Positions 1-8,216 are shown, numbered from the stretch's first letter. The stretch: 64,000 nt of DNA from Arthrobacter horti (GCF_030731045.1 NZ_JAVALS010000002.1:186001-250000), one strand, 5' to 3'. Numbers and translations: made by a program. The notes: generated from the sequence alone by a model not told the origin.

Positions 1-450
1 TGAGGAACCACCGAAGTGCCGGTCTTGACGTCTGCGATTACCACCTTGGCCGTACGGACATCGCCGCCGTCGGCACCCAGGAACCCCACGTAGTTCTTGC
101 CGTCATGCTGAACCGAGGCGATCTCGAAGGTGTGGTTGATCGGCTCGCGTCCCGCCACGGTTTCTGACTTCCACAGCTCCTTGCCGGATTCCGCGTCCCA
201 GGCGAAGATCTCGGCGGTGCCGGCAGTGGTGGCCGCGATGGCGAGGACGGTGTCGCCGACGACGCGCGGTCCCGCGAGAAGGCTGGTGTCCTTCGACCAC
301 AGGGCCCGAAGTGGTTGCGTCTCCGCGGCATGTTGACCGTTCGAGTCCGGTCCCATGGCAAAAGAGCCGCAGGCGGACAGGACGATTGACGCCAGAACCG
401 CTGTTCCGGCCAGGCACAGTTTTCCCAAGCGTGTACGACGAGTGATCATG
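1..450 (-). CDS. Secreted lipoprotein with PQQ/WD40-like repeat (N-terminal part)
   Basis: The frame is open from an ATG at 450 to the left edge, so the C-terminus is missing. GGAGGG lies directly before the ATG. The product begins with two arginines, a hydrophobic stretch and a lipobox LSAC (Cys27), so it should be a lipid-anchored exported protein. The mature part reads like one blade of a beta-propeller (VVGDTVLAIAATT, then WDAESGKELWKSE), as in PQQ-like lipoproteins. Substrate and role cannot be told from this fragment. It is divergent from the oxidoreductase gene at 604. Confidence 0.75.
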
Positions 451-603
451 CCCTCCACGCTATTTTCGGGACACATTGCCGCAGTAGCCCCAAAACCTGA
501 TCTGTGGATAACTTATGACCCGGTCGGTGACGTGACGCAGAAGTCGCCGCGCGCCGACGTCGTCCGCGGAATACCCGGCTGCCCGCCCCGGTTGCCGAAC
601 CAC

Positions 604-1740
604 GTGAGCACACTTTTCACCGAAGCCTCCCTGTCCGCCCCCTCCGGCCGCCTCACTCTGCGCAACCGGACCTTCCTCGCCCCCATGTGCATGTATTCGG
701 TCGACGCCCGCGACGGCGTCCCGACCCCTTGGCATCTGGTCCATCTCGGGGCACGGGCGGCCGGCGGATTCGGCATGGTGATCGCCGAGGCGACCGCCGT
801 GGTGCCGGAGGGACGCATCTCGCCCGAGGACCTGGGCCTCTGGAATGACGAGCAAGTGGAGGCCTTCAAGCCGATCACGGCGTTCATCAAGAGCCAGGGC
901 GCCGCAGCCGGTGTCCAGCTGGCGCACGCCGGCGGCAAGGCCTCCACCTACGGCTGGATCCCGCGCTGGCATTCGCAGGGGCTGAGCGGTTCAGTCCCGG
1001 TCGACGACGGCGGTTGGGTCACCGTGGCGCCGTCCGTCACCACGGTGCACGGGCTGGCGGAGTCGCATGAGCTGACCGTGGAGGAGATCAGGGAGTCGGT
1101 GCAGGCGTGGGCCGCGGCGGCCCGGCGTGCCGATGAGGCCGGGTTCGACTTCATCCAGCTGCACGCCGCCCACGGGTACCTGATCCACCAGTTCCTGTCC
1201 CCGCTGACGAACACGCGGACGGACGAGTATGGCGGGTCGTACGAGGGGCGCACGCGGTACGTGCGGGAGGTTGCGGAGGCGGTGCGCGCCGCGTGGCCGG
1301 CGGAGAAGCCGCTGGGCATCCGCTTCTCCGGGTCTGACTGGGTGGAGGGCGGCTGGACCGTCGAGGAGACCGCGCGGCTGGCCGTGGAGCTGCGGGCCGC
1401 CGGAGTGAGCGTGTTCGACGTGTCGAGCGCGGGGATCGGTGCGTATCACGGTCCGACGGGTCCGGGCTATCAGATCGCGCTCGCGGACCACGTGAAGCGT
1501 GCGCTGGTGGCCGATGCCGCGGAGCGTGGCGCGGCGTACGACTCCTTCGTCACCACGGTCGGTATGATCACGACGGCGCAGCAGGCCGAGCAGGTGCTGG
1601 TGAATGGGCAGGCCGACGGCGTCTCGGTCGCCCGCGCGGCGCTGAAGGAGCCGAACTGGCCGGCGCTCGCGGAGCGGTCCCTGGGCGGTTCCGTTGAGGA
1701 TTCCCCGTTCGCGCAGCAGTACTGGCGCGCGCACTGGTGA
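604..1740 (+). CDS. Old yellow enzyme, NADH:flavin oxidoreductase (YqjM/NamA type)
   Basis: An FMN-dependent ene-reductase that reduces activated C=C bonds of enones using NAD(P)H, in the cytoplasm. About 378 residues, the usual length. The N-terminal APMCMYS motif carries Cys29 and Tyr31, the pair that tunes FMN in YqjM-type enzymes. HAAHGYLIHQFLSPLTNTR supplies the two substrate-binding histidines and the start of the DEYGGS motif, and the C-terminal half has the phosphate-binding barrel strands. The GTG at 604 was chosen because homology starts there (LFTEASL); the frame is open further upstream but that would overlap the promoter region of the divergent lipoprotein gene. The physiological substrate is unknown. 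Confidence 0.9.
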   Translation: MSTLFTEASLSAPSGRLTLRNRTFLAPMCMYSVDARDGVPTPWHLVHLGARAAGGFGMVIAEATAVVPEGRISPEDLGLWNDEQVEAFKPITAFIKSQGAAAGVQLAHAGGKASTYGWIPRWHSQGLSGSVPVDDGGWVTVAPSVTTVHGLAESHELTVEEIRESVQAWAAAARRADEAGFDFIQLHAAHGYLIHQFLSPLTNTRTDEYGGSYEGRTRYVREVAEAVRAAWPAEKPLGIRFSGSDWVEGGWTVEETARLAVELRAAGVSVFDVSSAGIGAYHGPTGPGYQIALADHVKRALVADAAERGAAYDSFVTTVGMITTAQQAEQVLVNGQADGVSVARAALKEPNWPALAERSLGGSVEDSPFAQQYWRAHW

Positions 1741-1763
1741 AGTATTGACGGGTCATTCGCTGA

Positions 1764-1825
1764 GTTCGAGGGTTTCGTGGTTGTGCGAGGGCTGCAATCC
1801 CTGGGTAATCACGAAACCCTCGAAC
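1764..1825. repeat. 16-bp inverted repeat between tandem genes
   Basis: Left arm 1764-1779 and right arm 1810-1825 are perfect reverse complements (core TTCGAGGGTTTCGTG), separated by 30 bases. It lies 24 bases after the oxidoreductase stop and before the DUF3592-like gene. There is no T-run, so it may be a Rho-assisted terminator, an RNA-processing hairpin or a small palindromic element. Confidence 0.6.
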
Positions 1826-1885
1826 CCAGCAGTCCGTCAGACGGACTCCGCTGAACACCGCATCTGTTCTGGGATTGGAGTGGGC

Positions 1886-2305
1886 GTGAGCAAGTGGCTG
1901 TGGATGATCTGGCCGCTGGCCATCATGATGGTGGGTCTGTGGTTTCTGTCCGATTCTCTGTTCGCCAGGACGGGGTCCACCATGGGGCAGGTCGAGCAGT
2001 CCTTTCTGATAGGTGACAAGAAATGTGAGCAGGTGATCGGCTACACCGTGGATGGCACGAAGTACAAAATCACCATCGACACAAATTTCAGTCGGGCGGA
2101 TTTCGATGGCCAATGTGCCAGCGAGATTGGGTCCACAGCAGAGCTGCGGTATCCGCCGTCCAACCCGAGTGACGCTCACGAGGGGTTCTCAAACCGAGGC
2201 ACTGTCTTCGGTTCCGTCTTGACGGTCATCGGTCTCGGTGGAGCAGCCGGGCTCATCTGGCTGTTCCGCCGACGGAACAAGTCCGCCGGCCGGGCGCGGA
2301 AGTGA
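1886..2305 (+). CDS. Small membrane protein, DUF3592-like
   Basis: A 139-residue protein with one membrane segment near the N-terminus (WLWMIWPLAIMMVGLWFL) and one near the C-terminus (GSVLTVIGLGGAAGLIWLF) followed by a basic tail. The loop between them has the pattern Y.VDG..Y.I and then RYPPSNPSDA, which recalls DUF3592 (V.YDPxNP). The start is the second of two close GTGs, 5 bases after GGAG at 1877-1880. No function is known for the family. It may share transcription with nothing else here; spacing to the next gene is about 120 bases. Confidence 0.65.
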   Translation: MSKWLWMIWPLAIMMVGLWFLSDSLFARTGSTMGQVEQSFLIGDKKCEQVIGYTVDGTKYKITIDTNFSRADFDGQCASEIGSTAELRYPPSNPSDAHEGFSNRGTVFGSVLTVIGLGGAAGLIWLFRRRNKSAGRARK

Positions 2306-2412
2306 TGTCGGAGACAGCGGTGGAGCCTCGGCAATCCTCTTACGCCACTATCAAGTCCATTTGCATGGTGTAGTGCGGCAGCTGCGTCGCAATATCTGTC
2401 TGCCTGCTCGGC

Positions 2413-2418
2413 TAGCAT
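2413..2418 (+). promoter_or_regulatory. -10 box TAGCAT of leaderless toxin-like gene
   Basis: TAGCAT ends 6 bases before the ATG at 2425, which has no Shine-Dalgarno. This spacing puts the transcription start at or next to the A of the ATG. Confidence 0.5.
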
Positions 2419-2424
2419 CCTTTC

Positions 2425-2883
2425 ATGGCTGGATTTGGGGATGATCGAAGGATGGGCCGCGATTCCCGGTGCTGCACGCCGCGGGTGGACCCATGGACGT
2501 GGCATGACTACGTTGACAATGAACATCCGTCGGTGATCGCCCTTGATGATTGGCTGGCCTCCCTTCCGGAATTTGCCCGGTCCCACGAGGAAGGCGAGAT
2601 CGAAGAGCTGTTTGAGGCTGCTGCTCATGGGGAACTCGAAGACTCTGGTGATGAGACCAGCCCGATCAAACCGATCAGGACCGACCCGGACGTCTACGAA
2701 CTCCGTCGCAAAGCCTTGAGTAAGCCACTGCGCTTCTACCACGCTGAGCCAGAAATTCTCCCTGACGGGTTGCTCAAGTTGCATCGGCACATCAAGTCGA
2801 GCGGCAAAGATCAGCAAACTCAGATCGACCTGGCCGTTGACCGGTATCGGACCGGCGAGTCGTCCCGGTGGAACAGGTCGTAG
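2425..2883 (+). CDS. HigB/RelE-like toxin candidate
   Basis: A 152-residue soluble protein. Residues from about 80 on fit the HigB/RelE pattern: DPDVYELRRKAL, then PLRFYH, then LLKLHRHIKSSGKDQQTQID and LAVDRYRTG. In that family the fold is a ribosome-dependent mRNA endonuclease. The first 60-70 residues are an acidic extension that short HigB proteins lack. A helix-turn-helix gene follows 44 bases downstream, the toxin-first order of higBA modules. The ATG at 2425 is preferred because a -10-like box sits 6 bases before it; an ATG at 2452 next to GAAGG is the alternative. Toxicity is inferred, not shown. Confidence 0.65.
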   Translation: MAGFGDDRRMGRDSRCCTPRVDPWTWHDYVDNEHPSVIALDDWLASLPEFARSHEEGEIEELFEAAAHGELEDSGDETSPIKPIRTDPDVYELRRKALSKPLRFYHAEPEILPDGLLKLHRHIKSSGKDQQTQIDLAVDRYRTGESSRWNRS

Positions 2884-2895
2884 CGCCCCCACTGT

Positions 2896-2921
2896 ACAAC
2901 CTTTAGGTTGTGGCCTAAGGT
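2896..2921 (+). promoter_or_regulatory. Palindromic operator and -10 box of antitoxin gene
   Basis: ACAACCT-TT-AGGTTGT (2896-2911) is a perfect 16-base palindrome. TAAGGT at 2916-2921 ends 6 bases before the ATG at 2928. The palindrome would cover the region just upstream of the -10, the expected place for autorepression by the XRE protein. A GGAGG at 2922-2926 sits too close to the ATG to be a normal ribosome site. Confidence 0.55.
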
Positions 2922-2927
2922 GGAGGC

Positions 2928-3266
2928 ATGCTTCCCGATGACAACGATGCTCCTTTGGTGACCCCGGAAACGGTCAAGGCCCGGGCCAAAGTTCTCGCCC
3001 GGGAAGACCGCTCGATGCGGTCTGAACTCATCCGACTTCGTCGCTCGGCCGGTCTTTCCCAGGCTCAGCTGGCGGAACGCATGGGGGTGAGTCAGCAGGC
3101 CGTTGCCAAGTTTGAAAAGTACGATGCGGACCCCAAGCTTTCCACCATTCGGCGCTATGCGAATGCCGTCGGTGCTCTCGTGTCGCATGAGGTCGACCTT
3201 GACCGCGGCCAATCGATCGCCCAGGCCGCAACACGATCGGTGCGAAGCCAGAGTCGGCCACTCTAG
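2928..3266 (+). CDS. XRE-family antitoxin (HigA-like)
   Basis: A 112-residue protein with a Cro/C1 helix-turn-helix at about residues 34-88 (LIRLRRSAGLSQAQLAERMG, then VSQQAVAKFEK). Such proteins bind their own operator and neutralise the cognate HigB toxin. A perfect palindrome just upstream is a likely binding site. The C-terminal 30 residues are basic and low in structure. It has its own apparent leaderless promoter, so antitoxin could be made independently of the toxin gene in front. Confidence 0.8.
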   Translation: MLPDDNDAPLVTPETVKARAKVLAREDRSMRSELIRLRRSAGLSQAQLAERMGVSQQAVAKFEKYDADPKLSTIRRYANAVGALVSHEVDLDRGQSIAQAATRSVRSQSRPL

Positions 3267-3423
3267 AGCCGCGCCCTCGATTTCAGCGCTCAGCCTGACG
3301 GCAAGCGGCCGGTTCGCCGGCGTCGTCGTAATCTCTGTCAGACCCCTCGTGCAGAGTACTCACAGGGACGAGAAAAAGGGTGTCCGTCGGATGCCCCTGA
3401 GCACGCTGAGGAGGAGCTGAACC

Positions 3424-4104
3424 ATGGTGACATCTGACGGACTGCCGGAATCGCTCACCGAGTACCTTAAGGTCTGGTGTGCCGACCTCCTGGGCCGGGT
3501 CGATACCGGCAGCCGGAAACACATCATCGATGCAGCGTGTATGAGCTATGAAGGCGGTCCGTGGCCGCGTCGCCTGATGATTCAGCGGCACGTGGAGATC
3601 TCGCAGGGGATCCTGAGCACTGAAGCCTGGCTTGGACTGGTGACTCACGACCTCGCCGGCGGCGTCCCGGGCGCCATCCACCGCCTGTCAACCGAGAACC
3701 GTGTGGCCGCGGTCGAGCAGCTTTCGCGGATGCCTGGTACGCCGGAGCTGGTGGCGGGAGTGAACGCTGCCAGTGCGCGCGGCGAGCTGAGCTCTCAGGA
3801 GCGAGTCGAGACTCTGAGGCGAGCGCTGGCACAGCCCCCGGCGCCAGCTGAGATTCCTTTGCCGGGGCACCTTCGGCCTGTTCCGGCGGACTACCCGGAG
3901 TCCTTTGAGGAGTGGAAACGCCGGGACCCGCCGTATGAGCTGGTTCTGGATTCCGAGCCCGCGCCGAGGATCAGGCCAGACGAGGCGACCATTGAGCCTG
4001 CATTGCGGGAATGGCCGGAGAACCGCGGGGGAGAACTCCATGATGCGGTCCTGAGGAAGCCCGGGCTATCCGCGACGAGTGGCCGGACAAATCAGTCCTC
4101 ATGA
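3424..4104 (+). CDS. Hypothetical protein, 226 aa
   Basis: I do not recognise this protein. It has no signal peptide or membrane segment and is Pro/Glu-rich in its second half (PPAPAEIPLPGHLRPVPADY and several charged stretches). The start is well supported by GAGGAGGAG at 3410-3418 before ATG 3424. It follows the toxin-antitoxin pair at about 160 bases, and base composition around 2.3-4.1 kb is a little lower in GC than neighbouring housekeeping genes, which would fit acquired DNA. Confidence 0.6.
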   Translation: MVTSDGLPESLTEYLKVWCADLLGRVDTGSRKHIIDAACMSYEGGPWPRRLMIQRHVEISQGILSTEAWLGLVTHDLAGGVPGAIHRLSTENRVAAVEQLSRMPGTPELVAGVNAASARGELSSQERVETLRRALAQPPAPAEIPLPGHLRPVPADYPESFEEWKRRDPPYELVLDSEPAPRIRPDEATIEPALREWPENRGGELHDAVLRKPGLSATSGRTNQSS

Positions 4105-4310
4105 TTATCGGTGCCGGTCAAGGCCTTGCACGCCCGCCATTCACCGACGCGGCGCGAGCGGACCTGATGATCTTCCGGGGAGCTGACCACGGACCGCCTG
4201 GTGGACCGGCTCAAGACGTTTGAGATGGCGCGGGTCAGTCAGGGAGCGCTGGCGACGAAGCCTGCTGGACCACTTTGTGTGGTCCTCCGACGGGCCCGGA
4301 GTGCTGGCGC
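4105..4310. other. Non-coding gap with a hairpin between convergent genes
   Basis: No convincing gene. GGACCAC-TTTGT-GTGGTCC at 4267-4285 is a 7-bp hairpin that could end transcription from either side. A short open stretch (LVDRLKTFEMARVSQGALA) could be the remnant of a gene, but nothing confirms it. Confidence 0.4.
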
Positions 4311-4799
4311 TTACGCCTCCGCCAGGACCAGCTCCACCACCTCGCGGACCACCTCCACGGCCCCCTGCAATGCCTCCCGCGAAGTCAGCGTCTCCGCCCA
4401 GCGGCGGTCGAAGGTGGCGCCTGCCAGCCGCGCAACACGCTGGGCTTCCGTGGCCGGGTCCGCGGACCAGTCGAACTCCACGGACCTCACCTCCGCCGGC
4501 TCCACGGGCGTCGACGGCGCATCCCGCACATACAGGCCCTGGTCCGTCACCAGGAACCCCACGCTCTCCACCCGCCGCGCGAACAGGTTCTTCGCCTGCA
4601 GCCCGGCGAACAGCAGCGGAGTCTCGTCCAGCAGCACGGCGTCCTCACCCAGGTCAGCGCACGCCAGAGAGAACACCTCCGCGTGATCCTCCAGCGGGTG
4701 CCACGCCAGGTCAGGGCAGAACAGCAGGTGCCGCACGGCCCCCTTGCGCAGGGACACGAGTCGGGCAACGAGCCGTGCCACGTCCCCGGAAAGACTCAC
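4311..4799 (-). CDS. Unknown protein translationally coupled to response regulator
   Basis: A 162-residue soluble protein without a motif I recognise; leucine-rich first half (ARLVARLVSLRKGAVRHLLF) and an acidic second half (PVEPAEVRSVEFDW). Its GTG start (4799-4797) overlaps the TGA stop of the response regulator, so the two are translated together. That makes it a likely accessory of the two-component system, perhaps a protein that senses or titrates one partner, but this is inference from gene order only. Confidence 0.7.
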   Translation of the reverse strand: MSLSGDVARLVARLVSLRKGAVRHLLFCPDLAWHPLEDHAEVFSLACADLGEDAVLLDETPLLFAGLQAKNLFARRVESVGFLVTDQGLYVRDAPSTPVEPAEVRSVEFDWSADPATEAQRVARLAGATFDRRWAETLTSREALQGAVEVVREVVELVLAEA

Positions 4800-5416
4800 C
4801 GCATCCCCTCGCGTCGCAGCGCCTTCGCGATCGCGGACGCCCGCGAATCGACGCCCAGCTTGGCGTAGATGTGCGCCAGGTGCGTCTTCACGGTCGCCTC
4901 GGAGATGAACAGCTTCTTCCCCAGCTCCTTGTTGGACAGCCCCTGCGTCAGGAGCGTCAGCAGCTCCGCCTCCCGCGGTGTGAGGGCCTCGTCCGGGTTC
5001 CGCATGGCCTGGAACAGCCGGCTCGCCACCGGCGCGCTCATGTGGCTCTGCCCCTTGGCCGCCCCGCGCACCGCCGCGAAGATCTCGTCCGGCGCGGCGT
5101 CCTTCAGCAGGTACCCCATCGCCCCCGCGTCCACGGCCCGCACGATGTCCGCGTCCGAGTCGTACGTGGTGAACACCAGGACCGCCTGCTTCGGACGCCG
5201 GGTCCGCAGCTGCCGGATCGCCTCGATCCCGTCGATCCCGGCCCCCATCGCCAGGTCCATCAGCACCACGTCCGGCCCGTGCTCCAGCACCGTGGCCACG
5301 CCGTTCTCCCCGGAGGAGGCCTCCGCCACCACCTCGATGTCCGGCTGCGTGCTCAGCAGCGCCCGCAGCCCGCTCCGCACCACCAGATGGTCGTCCACCA
5401 GCACCACTGAGATCAT
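4796..5416 (-). CDS. NarL/LuxR-family response regulator (SenR-like)
   Basis: 206 residues. The receiver domain fills residues 1-120 (VVLVDDHLVVRSGL; phosphoacceptor Asp in VVLMDLAMG; conserved Lys in YLLKDAAPDE) and a LuxR-type helix-turn-helix follows (LTPREAELLTLLTQGLSNKE, then ISEATVKTHLAHIYAKLGV). It should be phosphorylated by the kinase encoded just upstream, with which it shares a 4-base ATGA overlap, and act as a DNA-binding regulator. Obvious target candidates are the divergent HbpS-like gene at 6823 and its own operon. Confidence 0.93.
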   Translation of the reverse strand: MISVVLVDDHLVVRSGLRALLSTQPDIEVVAEASSGENGVATVLEHGPDVVLMDLAMGAGIDGIEAIRQLRTRRPKQAVLVFTTYDSDADIVRAVDAGAMGYLLKDAAPDEIFAAVRGAAKGQSHMSAPVASRLFQAMRNPDEALTPREAELLTLLTQGLSNKELGKKLFISEATVKTHLAHIYAKLGVDSRASAIAKALRREGMR

Positions 5417-6585
5417 TCGTCACCCTCCAGAGATTCCGCGGTGGGGATCTGCACCCCGATCACCGTCCCGTCACCCGGCGCCGACTCCACGGCCACCGTC
5501 CCGCCCAGCTGCTCCACCCGCTGCCGCATCGCCCGCAGCCCGTACCCGCCGCCCGGCCCCGGCGCCGCAGTGGAGAGAGGCTGGAAGCCCACGCCGTCGT
5601 CGTACACGTCCAGCGTCACCGAATCCGGCAGGAAGCCGAGCGTCACGCTCGACGCCGTGGCGCGCGCGTGCCGCTGCACGTTCGCGGCCGCGCTCTGCGC
5701 GATCCGCACCAGCGCGTGCCGCACCTCCGGCGCCAGGGCGCGCGGCGTGCCGGTGACGTTCACCAGCATCCCCGGCATGTGCCGGTGCACGACGGCGGCC
5801 AGCGCCTCCTCGAGCGGCAGCTCCGCTTCCGGGGCACTCGCCAGATTGTGCACCAGTCCGCGTGTCTCGGCCAGGTTCACGCGCAGCTGTTCGGTGGCCT
5901 GCCGCACCTCGGGGCTGAGCCCCTCCTTCCGGTCCGCGGCCTCCAGCAGCAGTACGGTGCTCGCGAGCCCCTGCGTCACGGTGTCGTGGATCTCGCGGGC
6001 CACTCGCTCCCGTTCCGCCATGGTCCCCGCGGCCCGCTCCGCCGCGGCCGTCTGCTCCTGCGCCGCCCGCAGCTCCGCATTGAGCAGCGCCTGCCGGGAG
6101 AGGGCCTGTTCCAGCCGTTCGTACACGAGCGTGAGCATCAGGGCCGCGGCCAGCGGACCCAGCAGCGCCGCGATGTCCGTGAAGCCGCTGAGCTTGAACA
6201 GGCCCACCGCGGTGCTGCCCGCAGTGAACACCGTCGCCAAGGCGGCCTGCGGCCCGGTCACCCCGTCCCGGCACACGAAGAACACCGCGAACGCACCCCA
6301 TGCGAAGCTCGGTGCCATGATCACCAGCACGGCCCACGCGGCCACGAGAACCCAGGTGGACAGCGGCCGGATCGCCTCGGGCGCCTTCACCGCCCCCACG
6401 TAGAGGAAGCAGAGGAATGCGGCCAGAAGCAGCACCAGGGTGTTCTCGCCCGGCCCGTGCCGCAGGACGTACCGGATGAGGGAGGCCGTCATGAGCACGG
6501 CGAATCCGCTGTGCACGGCCAGGCCCAGATATCGTTCGCGGCCACTCGCCGTCGGCTGGGGCGCGAGGGCCGGTGCAGGGATCAT
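5413..6585 (-). CDS. Membrane sensor histidine kinase, HisKA_3 family (SenS-like)
   Basis: 390 residues. Roughly the first 170 residues form five hydrophobic segments, followed by a linker coiled coil (LRAAQEQTAAAERA), the HisKA_3 dimerisation helix with the phosphoacceptor in EREVAREIHDTVTQ-like sequence, and a HATPase domain (VYDDGVGFQP, then GGGYGLRAMRQRVEQLGG). No large extracellular sensor is present, so it probably senses within the membrane or through a partner. Streptomyces SenS also has five membrane segments and is tuned by the secreted HbpS; a secreted HbpS-type protein is encoded divergently here. ATG 6585 is preceded by TAGAGT at 6 bases. Confidence 0.9.
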   Translation of the reverse strand: MIPAPALAPQPTASGRERYLGLAVHSGFAVLMTASLIRYVLRHGPGENTLVLLLAAFLCFLYVGAVKAPEAIRPLSTWVLVAAWAVLVIMAPSFAWGAFAVFFVCRDGVTGPQAALATVFTAGSTAVGLFKLSGFTDIAALLGPLAAALMLTLVYERLEQALSRQALLNAELRAAQEQTAAAERAAGTMAERERVAREIHDTVTQGLASTVLLLEAADRKEGLSPEVRQATEQLRVNLAETRGLVHNLASAPEAELPLEEALAAVVHRHMPGMLVNVTGTPRALAPEVRHALVRIAQSAAANVQRHARATASSVTLGFLPDSVTLDVYDDGVGFQPLSTAAPGPGGGYGLRAMRQRVEQLGGTVAVESAPGDGTVIGVQIPTAESLEGDE

Positions 6586-6591
6586 GGGGCC

Positions 6592-6597
6592 ACTCTA
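6592..6597 (-). promoter_or_regulatory. -10 box TAGAGT of leaderless histidine kinase gene
   Basis: Reading leftward, TAGAGT is followed by six bases and the ATG at 6585; no Shine-Dalgarno is present. The 226 bases from here to the HbpS-like gene hold both divergent promoters. Confidence 0.55.
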
Positions 6598-6822
6598 CGA
6601 GGTGCCCGACGACGGTGACCGGCTCCCGTCTCATCCTTTTGGCTGATACGGCCAGCCGAAGGCATGAGCCACCCCTGCCGGAACAGCCGATGTGCCCCGG
6701 AGGCGCTCCCGGGAGGATTGATATCAAGAGTTCGCGGGCCGCCGGAAGGCTTTCGGGGGACGGCGCGCCGGACCCGTGAACTCATCACCCGGCAAGACCA
6801 ACAACGAACGGAAGGCGTCATC

Positions 6823-7416
6823 ATGGCCATCTCCAAGACCAACGTCAAGATCTTCAGCGCTGCCGCTGCGGCCCTCGTCCTCACCGGTGGCATCACCGCC
6901 GCCGCGAACGCCGTGGCTCCCCAGGCTGCGCCGCAGGCCGCCCCGGCCGCTCAGACCGCCGCCGTGCCGGCCATCGACGTCCCCGCCGGCGACGGCACCA
7001 CCGTCGCCCAGAACCGCATCTCCGCCACCGCGTCCGCCAAGGCCGTCCAGGCCGCTCTGGCCAAGTGTGTCGGCGACAAGCTGCCGTTCGTGACCGTCTC
7101 CGTCGTGGACCGCTTCGGTACCGTCCAGGCCATGCTGCGTGGCGACAACGCCGCCGAGCACACCATCGAGGCTTCCAAGCAGAAGGCGTACACCGCCGCC
7201 GCCTTCGGCGCCAACACCAGCGAGCTGGCCGGCCGCATCAACGGCAACGGCAAGCCCTCCATCGCCGACCTGCCCGGCACCCTCTTCCTGGCCGGCGGCG
7301 TCCCGCTGAAGGTCAACGGCGTGTCCGTGGCCGGCATCGGCGTCGGCGGCGCCCCGGACGGCATGCTGGACGAGGCGTGCGCCACGGCCGGTGCCCAGGC
7401 CATCCTGGCCAAGTAA
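6823..7416 (+). CDS. Secreted GlcG/HbpS-type haem-binding protein (DUF336)
   Basis: 197 residues. Residues 1-29 are a Sec-type signal peptide ending near AANA-VA, followed by an Ala/Pro linker to about 50. The rest is a GlcG/HbpS domain (SVVDRFGTVQAMLRGD, SKQKAYTAAAF, LPGTLFLAGGVPLKV, GIGVGGAPDGMLDEACA). In Streptomyces, HbpS binds haem outside the cell and controls the SenS kinase. GGAAGG at 6810-6815 is 7 bases before ATG 6823. It is divergent from a five-segment kinase and followed by an ankyrin lipoprotein whose ribosome site overlaps its stop, so the two are cotranscribed. Haem binding here is inferred from family. Confidence 0.85.
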   Translation: MAISKTNVKIFSAAAAALVLTGGITAAANAVAPQAAPQAAPAAQTAAVPAIDVPAGDGTTVAQNRISATASAKAVQAALAKCVGDKLPFVTVSVVDRFGTVQAMLRGDNAAEHTIEASKQKAYTAAAFGANTSELAGRINGNGKPSIADLPGTLFLAGGVPLKVNGVSVAGIGVGGAPDGMLDEACATAGAQAILAK

Positions 7417-7424
7417 GGAGCACC

Positions 7425-8183
7425 ATGGTAGCCATGCCTACGCGTGGCGCTGTGCTGAAGGGGAGCCTGGCGGCGTTTACCGCCGGGCTCCTCGCCGCAT
7501 GTGCGCCACTTCAGAAGCACGACGACGCGGCCCCCACCGCCGGCGGCTCCCCGTCGCAGGTGAGCACCACGCCGTCGGGCGGCTCGTCGTCGCCGACCAC
7601 AGAAGGAGCACCCACCGTGAGCAACACCCCTACCCCGTCCGAGGCTGACGCGCGCGCCGCCGCGCGTGCCAAGCTCATCGCGGGCGAGCAGGCCCGGCTG
7701 GACCAGGACCTCATCCGCGCCGCCAAGGCCAACGACCCGGCGAAGGTCAAGGTTCTCATCGCCCAGGGCGGCGACGTCAACGCGAAGGACTCCATCCAGG
7801 ATTCCGCGTTCCTCTACGCCGGGGCGGAGGGCTTCAACGAGGTCCTCAAGCTCACCATCGCGGCCGGCGCCGACGTCAAGAGCACCAACCGGTACGGCGG
7901 CACGGCCCTGATCCCAGCGTGCGAGCACGGCCACGTGGAGACCATCAAGATCCTCATCGCCGCCGGCGTGGACGTGAACCACGTGAACAACCTCGGCTGG
8001 ACCGGCATACAGGAGGCCATCCTGCTGAACCATGGCGGCCCGGATCAGCAGGAGGCCGTGCGCCTGCTGCTCGCCGCCGGCGCCGACCAGGGCATCCGCG
8101 ACCCCCAGGGCCGCACCGCCTTGGAGAACGCCCGCCGCATGGGCTTCGCCCAGATCGTGGACATCATCCAGAACCACCGCTGA
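7425..8183 (+). CDS. Ankyrin-repeat lipoprotein
   Basis: 252 residues. A signal peptide ends in a lipobox LAAC (Cys26), then a Ser/Thr/Pro linker to about 75, then four ankyrin-like repeats (DLIRAAKANDPAKVKVLIAQ, TALIPACEHGHVETIKIL, QQEAVRLLLAAGADQGI, TALENARRMGFAQIVDII). Ankyrin repeats are protein-binding scaffolds; on the outer face of the membrane it could hold the preceding HbpS-like protein near the kinase. In some bacteria periplasmic ankyrin proteins accompany catalases and protect from peroxide. AAGGAG at 7415-7420 overlaps the stop of the upstream gene. Confidence 0.85.
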   Translation: MVAMPTRGAVLKGSLAAFTAGLLAACAPLQKHDDAAPTAGGSPSQVSTTPSGGSSSPTTEGAPTVSNTPTPSEADARAAARAKLIAGEQARLDQDLIRAAKANDPAKVKVLIAQGGDVNAKDSIQDSAFLYAGAEGFNEVLKLTIAAGADVKSTNRYGGTALIPACEHGHVETIKILIAAGVDVNHVNNLGWTGIQEAILLNHGGPDQQEAVRLLLAAGADQGIRDPQGRTALENARRMGFAQIVDIIQNHR

Positions 8184-8216
8184 TCCGCGGCGGAGCGGAA
8201 CTGATACGCGCGGCGC

